The position numbers and the translations under genes were made by a program. From NCBI GenBank assembly GCA_905221605.1, contig CAJNDS010002375.1, positions 224,001 to 288,000 on the forward strand: a stretch of 64,000 bases of DNA, in the 5' to 3' direction. The notes under the pieces are model-generated. The model saw nothing but the letters and a program-made list of their open reading frames with translations. It made no database searches and was not told the DNA's origin. This stretch comes from Symbiodinium natans (Eukaryota; Sar; Dinophyceae; Suessiales; Symbiodiniaceae). Shown here in pieces: positions 55,560-64,000 of this stretch; the first letter of the stretch is position 1, and each line of letters begins with the position of its first letter.

Positions 55560-58500
55560 CCCTTGTCAGGGTTGCAGCCCCCCACAACAGTTAATGCGCA
55601 GATATTTAGGAATACTCTCCCAAGTTAAAACGGCGTATCTATTGTGACGATGGAGGTCAGGTATACTAATGGAACTACTCATGCTACTAACCGTCTTTTC
55701 GATGCTAAATCTGGGCTAGGACAGCTAGGACTGCGAATACAAAAAGCCGTAATATTCCCGACCTTCTTAGTCAAACGTTTACATGTGGATCATTGTGGAT
55801 CTAATTCCGAATATTGAAAACGAAGGGTGTAACCTTCTCATCACTTGATGGAGAAGCTCGCGTTTTAGGTACGAGCCATTGTTGTTTGCGGTTCAATGAG
55901 TATATAACTAGGCATGAAGAGCTAGCCCCCGAATAGCTGTCCTGCATTCTCTTCCAAGAGCCCCGGCCATTCAAGAAGTAAGAATGTAAAATCATACTCG
56001 ACCTCCCATTAGCTACTCAAGTTACCCAAATTGTTCTTTTCGGACTTGGCGTCGGGGACCTGTATGGTTGGGAGTATTTCTCCATAACTTATAAGTCGCA
56101 TGCCGTGCAAAATACACATGTTTATACAAGAACAACATATGCCAAAAGTGGCACACGCGGATTATATAGTATGGGTACCACTGTTCTACTATCATAGCCG
56201 AAACTAGCAGGACAATTTGCCGGGAGCGAAGGCTACATGTACTAGTGTATAATGTAAGATACATGATAGTATTACATTGCATTCTACAATATTACATGTG
56301 ACATGCTACATCTTGCATACTATATGTTATGATGTGCATTGAATATTATTCATTTGATAGTGTATACTACAGGTTAGAATACATAAATACTGTTTAATAC
56401 TGTTACATATATATGGAGACATCTACCGACATTCACTACATTCTACGTTAACATGACAAACGGGTCCAGCTTGGGGGCGCGCACGCGCGCTACTGCCATC
56501 TGCACGAAACATCACCAAACCGAGTGTTCCCAAATGTTGAAAGCTAGAAGCTGTGACGATGCGGGCGTCACGCATATGCAACATATGCAACTATGGAGTC
56601 CCAGGGGTAACATCGAGACCCGCAATGTTGTGTCCGCATGTGTGTTGTTTTCCCGTTTCGGCAGTCCACCTCTGGTGCTGTTGGTGCCGCGCACGTCTCG
56701 CTGACATCCAGGGAGTATGGCAGCACCTGCGGGCAGGAATTCAAGCGCTGCAGGGGCCTCTGCATCAACTGGCTGAAAGAAGTTGGCCAGCGCATGAAAG
56801 TAGCAGCTCGGAAATTTGTTGATGTCCTGCGCCTCATTGTGTACATGCGCACATACTGTACACACAGGCATTGCCTTTAGCGTCAAACTCACGACTGGTG
56901 AAGTAGGAGCTCAGGCGTCAGATGTCAGCTAGATCGAGTTGTGTCCACCCTATGGCAGGCCTTCACGTCGACGTCCAGGTCGTCCAGCGTGAACTCAGTA
57001 CAGGTATGAGCAATGAGGCCTCTGAAAATCTGAGGTTACTTCCGCCCAGATCTACACATGAAGAAAGGGTATTCCTGGCAGGGCCCAGGCCAAACTCCTG
57101 TGTAAACAGTTTCTATCACTAGTACCACAAATCTTCGACCCCTCGACCTCTCAAAACGATGCAGCCAAAGAATCGAAGTCCTGTGCACGTGTCTTCCTGG
57201 GCCATGCATCTGTGGGGTGGTTTCGGGCAGTAGACTCAGTACTGGGTAGGAAGGCTGAGGGTCCCAGCACTGCATCAGCGTACATCAGAGTCGGGTCGTG
57301 GCGCTCTCTTTGCTTGGTGCTCTCCGTGAGTGATAGCCAGCACCATGCGCAGCAACGTGCCGGCGACACACTTGCCGGATATGTTATGGGCTATGAGGAA
57401 GGAACCATCGCTAACTTCCACTAGCTAAGAAGCCACCATGCATAGGACACCCTGACGCGAACATCTCGACTGCATGCTCAGCCTATCAGGCAATGCCCGC
57501 ATCCTGTTGCAAGTCGTTCACCACCATGTGCTTTCCTCCTGTAAGCTTTTCTGGGTGACTGGCAAATAAGACGGCAGTTTCGATTCCGAGTCTCGGCCTA
57601 TACCAAGTGGGAGCCCTACTGTCCTATTGTATGTTTTTCAGTTGGCGCCCAGATCAATGAAAATGGATACGGTTGCCCTTGACACCCTCTTGCTACAAAA
57701 CATGGCAATGTGCAGCTTGGCGTCTGATTGTTGGCAATGGCCTGTCGGGCGGACGGGCGATGCTTCAATCGAACTGCAGATGCACTGCGCCCACCAGAGT
57801 GAAGCACCCAACAGAAAACTGGACGACGTACGACGGATAAGTGGGTTGCACGCTTTTTGCACCTGTGTGCAAGCGACGATGGCGAGAAGGAAGCTTAAGT
57901 TAGATCGCGCCGATGCTTGCTAAAGACCTCCACACCTAAAGCTCGAACGCCCCAAGTCACTCGCGTATACCTCCCATAAGTTCGGTCCCACCCTCGCCAC
58001 ATTTGTGGAGACCAGAAATTTGGGATTTACCGCTAGAAATGGCTGACGAGCTTGATAAGTTTGTGAATAATCAACTGGGGGCGAGTTGTATTGTGTATGC
58101 ATCAGCAAAGATGTTGGTGCCGCACTCCATCAAGATACAACCTAGCAGACTTGCACAGCCTTTTGGCATCGTTGCAGGAACTGTAGAACACCTGTAACCC
58201 TAATTGCAGAACAGGACCATGCGTTGCGTCTCTTCGGTCCAGGAGGTGTGATCTAGGCGTTGCCGCCCAGAACCTTCTATACGGTTTTGAGCCCATAAGC
58301 TGGGGACCCTGGGGCCAAGCCTTTCCAAGGGCATAGGGCGCCCCGACCTTCTGCATCAGATCGGTTCTCTAGACTTGAGGCCATGCTTGTTTGGCCAAAG
58401 GCCAAGACAAAAGCTCCGGGCCTTGAGAAGCCATGATGAGTGGAGATCTCTGCTGCCAACCCCCTCAGCACCCCCCCCCCCCCCCCCCCCCCCGCGCCAA

Positions 58501-58900
58501 AAAAAAAAAGGAAAATCGCGACATCCAGCCAGCGTCTACGGCTGCGCGTCTTGCGCGTTCCGATCTGTCCACCCAGCTTCAGGAGCCCCCTGAGAAACCG
58601 ACCCGCACCGACCTTCAAGAGGGGCCAATCATCCTAAGTGTTCCCCCCTTTCTTGGAAATAACATCAACCAGCATCAGGTCAAGGAGAAATCCCTAAGCA
58701 TTGACAACATGCAGTTGCCATTTTTTCGCTGTGTCCGAGTGTGAGGGGCCAAGACATAAGTCTCCATCTAGGGCAACATCTATTCTAACGGCGGAGCTAA
58801 ACACCTCTCAACCCCCCAACCCCCCCCCCCCCCCCCCCTCGAATTCTATCTACTCAAGGATGAACATTACCCCGGTGCATCCAGTCCAAGCCTGAAATCG
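55560..58900. other. Region free of telomeric repeats, possible gene content
   Basis: The longest stretch without TTTAGGG repeats. Several coding-like pieces, none assembled: minus 56.59-56.88 kb (EAQDINKFPSCYFHALANFF then QPVDAEAPAALEFLPAGAAI), minus about 56.98 kb (TEFTLDDLDVDVK), minus 57151-57330 (HDPTLMYADAVLGPSAFLPS then TESTARNHPTDAWPRKTRAQ). Strand and exon edges are uncertain. Confidence 0.35.
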
Positions 58901-59744
58901 CGCGTCTGTGCTTTTGCTTAACCCGGACTCGCCACAAAGCCTTTTTTTGAGCCAGGGTTTGGGGTTTAGGGTTTAGGGCTTGGGGCTTAGGGTTTAGGGC
59001 AAAAAAACCCTAAACCCCCAAACCCCACCTTGTGGTCAAGTGCCAGCAGCCGCTCCAGAAGCAGCGAGATGCGCGCCCGAAGCCGGCAGTTGAAGGAGCC
59101 TCTTCCCAGGAGCTCATTGGCTTGAGGGCAGGAACCCTTGCGGGTTTAGGGCTTAGGGTTTCGGGTTTCGAGTTTAGGGTTTAGGGTTTTGGGTTTAGGG
59201 GTTTGGGTTTAGGGGCGAGGGTTTAGGGTCTAGGGTTTGTAGTAGGACTTTGAGGAGGTTGCATCTTGTTTTTGAGGGATGCGGGGCTTGAGGGTTTAGG
59301 GCTCGTTGGGCTCGGGATTAGGGCTTGTTGAAGATAAGTGCTGGATGCAGGGTTTAGGGCTGGATTTCTATGATGACCTCACAGCTTGGAGCGCGACAAG
59401 CCTGACCAGGAGGTGTTTAGTCGGGGCTTTGTGGCCAGCAGGCTGCAGTGGATTTGAGGTGTTCCGAGGGCCGTGCAACTGGGCCAAATTTCGCATGGGG
59501 GCGGAAGAAACTTTTGAGCTTGTGTCGGGTATTGAAAGTGATTCTTGGGGTGCTTTTTTGGGGTCAAAGGAATCAGGCCGCTTTGGTCAGCCCAGCTCGG
59601 GATTTCAAGTTCCGAATTCTAAACGCACGAACTTATGCATCCACAACCAAGGCCCCACACCCAGTTTCTCCAGCCTACAAGGCGGGAGCTCAGCTGCTTC
59701 AGCAGTGAGGTCATCGTCCTCAGGTAGCATCTAGTTGAGTTGCC

Positions 59745-59755
59745 ACAACAACAGC

Positions 59756-59835
<80 letters not shown>

Positions 59836-59877
59836 CCAACAACAACAACAACCAACAACCAACAACCAACAACCAAC

Positions 59878-59916
<39 letters not shown>

Positions 59917-60227
59917 ACAANNNNNNNNNNNNNNNNNNNNNNNNNNNNNNNNNNNNNNNNNNNNNNNNNNNNNNNNNNNNNNNNNNNNNNNNNNNNNNNN
60001 NNNNNNNNNNNNNNNNNNNNAACAACGAACAACAACGAACAACAACGAACAACAACGAACAACAACGAACAACAACGAACAACAACGAACAACAACGAAC
60101 AACAACGAACAACAACGAACAACAACGAACAACAACGAACAACAACGAACAACAACGAACAACAACGAACAACAACCAACAACAACCAACAACAACCAAC
60201 AACAACCAACAACAACCAACAACAACC

Positions 60228-60292
<65 letters not shown>

Positions 60293-60295
60293 CCA
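59745..60295. repeat. CAA microsatellite with decamer block
   Basis: CAA units at 59745-59920 and 60230-60290. Between the gap and 60170 a 10-bp unit AACAACGAAC repeats about 15 times, then AACAACCAAC six times. Poly-Gln and poly-Asn ORFs here are artefacts. Confidence 0.95.
59921..60020. other. Assembly gap, exactly 100 N
   Basis: The length is a conventional placeholder, so the true size of the CAA/decamer array is unknown. Confidence 0.98.
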
Positions 60296-60833
60296 CAACC
60301 ACCCCTTCCTGAAACCCTAAATCCCGCAAACCCAACCTGCTTCCACTTCTGTCTGGTACTCACGCACCCTAACCCCTGAACACTCTACATTGCTGCGCCA
60401 GCGTCAGGAAGACGTGGCCGTTGGGGGATACGCCGAGCTGCGAGATAAGCTTCTTCCCTGGAGGCCGAAATGAACAACCCACCAAGTGCCGACGAATCGT
60501 AAACCAACCCCGAAATCCCACAAAGCCTAAGGGCCGAAAACCTAAACCCTAAGGCCTCTAGGCCGGTGTCCCATCAGGGGAGAGTTGCAACATCTGCAGC
60601 GGCAAGCTCACAAGCACTGTTCAGCCTGCTCAAAACCAACCTCTAGGCACAGCCTCGACGTAAACTTGCTGGACTCGTTCTCAGTACGGAGGGAATGAGG
60701 TACCCTTTATCCCCCTGTCTAGACCCTTTAAGGGCATTTGTAGGGTAACCTCCCTATACGAAGAAAAAGGGGACAAAGCGCCACCTGCAGAAAGCCCTCA
60801 GCTTTCAAACCCCTAATAATTCTACAAACCCTA

Positions 60834-60963
60834 CTTGGAGGTTCATGGTACTTAAGAACCCAACTATAATCTGTACTGATAACACAGTTATAACCACATT
60901 AGGGCCGTTAAGGGGCTTATCCGTGCAGTACTAATTGGGTTGTAAGTACCATGAACCTCCAAG
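60834..60963. mobile_element. Family-B MITE (B1 subtype)
   Basis: 130 bp with near-perfect TIRs (CTTGGAGGTTCATGGTACTTA and its reverse) flanked by TA on both sides. No coding sequence is seen around it. Confidence 0.85.
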
Positions 60964-61688
60964 TATGGGGGGGGGAGGGTGGAGGGTAGAAGGGGCGGAT
61001 CATAGCTTGGATCCCAGGGCGCAAGGTACTAATGCTGTAAAGGTTGGCAAATTGTGGAGGAAAGTATAGCTCTCCTTGATACACGGCGAGAGACCCCGAA
61101 TTCTATAAGCCCCTGCACGTAGGAGCTTTGTCAGGAACGCTTTGAAAACTAATCAGGTTGGATTGCTTCACCATTTTAGTGTTTCATATGTATATGTATA
61201 GGTATACAGGTTTTATTCATTGATAAGTTTCAACACGGTCCCTTTGTGAAAGCACCCAATGAGTTCATAGCAAGCTTCCCTCTTTTCAACAAAGCATATA
61301 TTCTTTCGAAAAAAGTTTCAACCGCCAACATTAAAAAATCATGTTTGCAAGCTCATTAAACAAGCGGCTGCAAAGTCGAAGAGGCACGGCTTTAACTTTA
61401 CGTCGTGGATGTGGAACGTGGACAATTCTAGCCAAGACTCGCTCGTCTAAGCGCTTAGTTTCTCTCTCCTTCGCCTCCTTTGCCACCTGAGTTCCAGGCG
61501 CCCTCAGACCTGGCCCCGCATCACTGACATCACGCCAACAGTGACCCTAAACCCTGAACCCCTAAAACCTAAACCCTAAACCCTAAACCCTAAACCCTTT
61601 TTGCTAAAACTATGCTTTCTGAATCCCTCAAGATCCCGTCAATGTCGGCAAGTGTAAGCAGGTGCCCCAGCCATGATCGTTCCAGCTG

Positions 61689-62000
61689 TTGCAGAAGGAC
61701 GCCCTACTTGTCATTGCAACTATGCTTACTTCGGAATCGCTGGACATAGACCGGAGCCAGTACCAGCCACTTTCTTGGCCACGGAACCTCGTATCTCACC
61801 TCAACCCTCAACTCAACGAGGCCTTGTTGGAAGTTGTGCGCCCTCCTTGGGCATCCCCCCCCCTCTCCCCCCGAGTGGGTCCGAAGCACGCGCGCTTCCG
61901 ACTTGTTGGTCTCGGGCGCCTCCTTGGCCGCCTTCGCCTCAGCCTGTTCTCCCAGAACTAAGAGCAGGGGAAGGCCCAAGGCGTGAGAACCACGGCGGAA
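61689..62000. CDS. Coding-like segment, strand undecided
   Basis: Plus, after GTTGCAG|AAGGAC: KDALLVIATMLTSESLDIDR, then SQYQPLSWPRNLVSHLNPQL and NEALLEVV. Minus: EQAEAKAAKEAPETNKSEAR then VLRTHSG, and GLVELRVE before a canonical GAG|GTGAGA donor. Both strands look translatable. Confidence 0.3.
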
Positions 62001-62069
62001 ATTCAAAAGACCGCTGAGCCCATCACTGTAACTGCCAAAGCCTGGAACCCCGAATCCATGTCTTAGATA

Positions 62070-62079
62070 GCGAAACACA

Positions 62080-62116
<37 letters not shown>

Positions 62117-62178
62117 GCACACACACACACACACACGCTGACTGACACTGACACTGACACTGACACTGACACTGACAC
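62070..62178. repeat. CA and CACTGA microsatellites
   Basis: CA run at 62075-62135, then six units of CTGACA to 62178. Confidence 0.9.
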
Positions 62179-62408
62179 GGAATCCTCACCCCTCAATGCC
62201 TCCTGCTTTGCATCGAACTCCTTCAAGCGCTGGGCAGCAAGAGCCAGGGAGGCCTCGCTTGGGGCGGAGGCTCAGGGCTTTTTGGAAGTTTGGGCTGTAG
62301 GCCTCGCTTTTGTTTGGCTATGGGGCAGGCGTTTTCAGGCTCTTTCTTCACTGCGTTTATTGTGGAAATGTGACAGCACAGCGCTGGAATGCGCTGGAGA
62401 CCTCTGAT

Positions 62409-62556
62409 TCATTCAGGGTTGCAGCACATGAGAAAACCGTCAGAGTTGCTTACCACGGAACATGCCAAGCCTTGCCCCGCATGTGGGTATTTCACGGTGA
62501 AAAGCTGGCACTTCTCCCGGCGGCCCACTGCATCAGCAAATGGGAGCCCTAAACCC
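62409..62556 (-). CDS. Coding-like exon with telomeric acceptor
   Basis: Acceptor GGGTTTAG|GGCTCC. It reads LPFADAVGRREKCQLFTVKY, then PHAGQGLACSVVSNSDGFLM and a stop. Part of the 3' end may be intron, since GTG|GTAAGC at about 62450 is a good GT donor. Confidence 0.4.
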
Positions 62557-62710
62557 TCCCTGAGTCTGAAAACCTTGCCATCACATGCGGGTTTCCGAAA
62601 TTCGGGGCACCTTATTAGGGTCCGTACTCTAAGGAGCCTACGATTTGGGGGCGATATTCGGGGTCCCTTATTCTCGTAAACCGCCCCCACACGATTATCC
62701 TTCAGGATAT

Positions 62711-62819
62711 TTTGAAACCCGAGAGCACCTTGCGCAGCTTCATGAGGCTGCGCTCGAAGACCTCCACAAGCTTCTCCAACTGCCTCGGGACCAACGCATG
62801 GAAACCAAGTTCCCGGTAG
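62711..62819 (+). CDS. Coding-like exon, coiled-coil-like
   Basis: Bounded by CCTTCAG|GATAT and GACAG|GGTTTAGGG. The plus frame reads YFETREHLAQLHEAALEDLH then KLLQLPRDQRMETKFPVDR. The minus strand is also open (LVPRQLEKLVEVFERSLMKL, with an AAG|GTGCTC donor). Plus is preferred because the telomeric array at its 3' edge has TTTAGGG sense. Confidence 0.35.
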
Positions 62820-62822
62820 ACA

Positions 62823-62874
62823 GGGTTTAGGGTTTAGGGTTTAGGGTTTAGGGTTTAGGGTTTAGGGTTTAGGG
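62823..62874. repeat. Interstitial telomeric array, TTTAGGG
   Basis: Seven units directly after the possible plus exon at 62711-62819. Confidence 0.95.
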
Positions 62875-63012
62875 CCCTTTTCCAGCAGGCGCAGAGAAGA
62901 GGCCAGGCCCCCAAGGTTTGTCATTACCACCTGGCTTCCCCTGACCCAGCGCCGGAACAAATCCTGGGAGTAGCCTAAACCCTAAAACTTTTTTTGCAAC
63001 TGAACCTGAAGA

Positions 63013-63623
63013 CTAGCCAGACTCATCTCCAAGCATCAGCATCTCAGCCCCGAAACCCCCAACGCCAATAAGTCCCGGCGGCCCCAAAGCTACCAGCTTG
63101 GTGGTTTCCTCCGCGATTTGCACGAAGATCATCCACCAGGACTTGCACCTCGCTACTTGGAGGTTCATGGGTAGTTATAAGTGGGGTTACAAGTAGGTAA
63201 CTATACCTTTAACTGGTTCTAACCTTATTCAGGGCACCCATACCACTACTTCTAACTGCCCATGAACCTTCAAGTAGGGAGTCGCCAAGTAGAAGAAGAG
63301 GGTCCAAGAGACCACACAGGAGGTGTGGCGACACGGCCACTGTCGCAAAAAGTATGACGAAGCTGTCCATGTCACTTTCTCGCTGCATTGGCTGGATTTC
63401 TGGTCCACCGCTTTTGGCACTAGTGTAGTGTTTGTGGGCCACTGAACACACACAAACTCTCTTAAAGAAGGACAGAACCACCCCTGACCACCTGCAGTCC
63501 CTAAACCTATCTTCGCCGAGTGCACCTGTCTGTCTCTGCGGCAGAAACTTCGGGCGCCGCTGAGTACTCAAAGAGCGCGGCGACCACATCGGCCGCAAGT
63601 TCCAGGGCTCGGGGAACTTGCGC
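63013..63623 (-). CDS. Unknown gene, C-terminal half, split by a MITE intron
   Basis: Exons: 63623-63526 (ATCAG|GCG to GACAG|GTGC; AQVPRALELAADVVAALFEY then SAAPEVSAAETD), 63491 to the MITE (FFKRVCVCSVAHKHYTSAK; MDSFVILFATVAVSPHLLCG then LLDPLLLLGDS, a hydrophobic segment), and below the MITE (CKSWWMIFVQIAEETTKLVA, then LGPPGLIGVGGFGAEMLMLG DESG and stop TAG at 63013-63015). The frame is unbroken over the whole set. No family is recognised; one or two membrane segments are suggested. The 34-bp gap between the first two exons (63492-63525) is very short for an intron. Confidence 0.55.
63156..63274 (-). mobile_element. Family-B MITE acting as an intron
   Basis: A 119-bp element with TIRs CTTGGAGGTTCATGG / CCATGAACCTTCAAG and a TA duplication. 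In the transcript (minus) sense the left TIR reads CTTGAAG|GTTCATGG and the right end CCTCCAAG|TA. Splicing there joins GAC TCC CTA CTT GAA G to TA GCG AGG TGC in frame. Precise excision to one TA is also in frame, because the retained extra is 9 bp. Confidence 0.75.
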
Positions 63624-63643
63624 CTGATGGTAAGTTAGATTGC

Positions 63644-63740
63644 ATGGGATGTACTTTATGCTAACAATCCTTAAGAGGGATTATAGTGCCCCCCTATTAT
63701 CATCCCGATTCAGGACTCTTTGTCTAGGGGGGAACATCCC
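63644..63740. mobile_element. Family-A MITE
   Basis: TGGGATGTACTTTATGCTAA to GGGGGGAACATCCC, immediately upstream of the first exon seen of the minus-strand gene at 63 kb. Confidence 0.75.
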
Positions 63741-64000
63741 GATATATTCGCATTCCTGAGCCGTACTTATACCTGACAGGCTCCCAAGCATGAGCCGTGG
63801 CAACGTAGTGGTCACTGCTTGCTCTCTCACTAGTTCGCACCTCGAGATGCTCTGCCCCTCTTTCCCGTCACATGGCCAAGGCCCTGCTCAAACAAAACGC
63901 CGACCTCCCTCTCCTTGGCTTGTGCTGGATCTGGATGTGGCTCGAGACGATCCAGTACAGCTGCCTGTCCCCGAAAGCCATTCGCAATCCGATCTAGGTT

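Noticed and set aside
59619-60379. ORFs of 190-238 codons with poly-Gln, poly-Asn or Cys/Val
   Set aside because: Translations of CAA repeats through a 100-N gap.

Overview
The window is nuclear DNA of a eukaryote, most likely a dinoflagellate of the Symbiodinium/Suessiales type. This is an inference from four things seen in the sequence. (1) Dozens of interstitial arrays of the telomeric heptamer TTTAGGG/CCCTAAA are scattered in both orientations. (2) Short exons can be joined in frame only with GT, GC and GA donors under an AG|G rule. (3) A head-to-tail tandem gene array is present. (4) There is a voltage-gated cation channel of the 6-TM plus EF-hand kind common in these algae. Long ORFs are mostly misleading here: the largest ones are translated microsatellites, and real coding sequence is cut into exons of 40-360 bp, many below ordinary ORF cut-offs.

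Layout. 0.8-4.0 kb (minus strand): a voltage-gated ion channel rebuilt from eight coding blocks (N-terminus, S1, S2-S3, S3-S4 linker, S4, S5-pore-S6, EF-hand); its introns hold a MITE and telomeric repeats. 4-20 kb: mostly repeats, with two anonymous coding-like segments at 6.7 and 8.0 kb. 20-22 kb: Pro/Ala-rich exons on the minus strand and a plus-strand gene end whose last intron is mostly a MITE. 22-26 kb: telomeric arrays and MITEs. 26.6-27.7 kb (minus): an anonymous multi-exon gene. 32.5-38.4 kb: four tandem units of about 1.45-1.58 kb, each carrying an intact 160-codon ORF, all on the minus strand. 38.9-39.4 kb: a large CA microsatellite. 43.3-43.9 kb (plus): an anonymous multi-exon gene with a MITE between two in-frame coding parts. 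47.6-48.9 kb: eight copies of a 20-bp AT-rich palindrome around a TAATAG microsatellite. 52.0-53.8 kb (minus): several exons of one or more unknown genes. 59.7-60.3 kb: a CAA array with a 100-N assembly gap. 63.0-63.6 kb (minus): an anonymous gene containing a MITE that behaves exactly like an intron.

The main theme is intron gain. One MITE family (called family B here) has terminal inverted repeats that contain an AG|GT donor and end in AG. Removing the element as an intron leaves 7 bp of TIR plus the 2-bp TA duplication, i.e. 9 bp, so the host frame is kept. Separately, telomeric repeats supply TTTAG|G acceptors and G|GTTTAG donors at several exon edges, always with the TTTAGGG sense matching transcription; one channel intron is mostly telomeric repeat flanked by a 24-bp duplication. 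A second MITE family (A) has imperfect 8-10 bp target duplications. All splice models are read by eye and have no transcript support.
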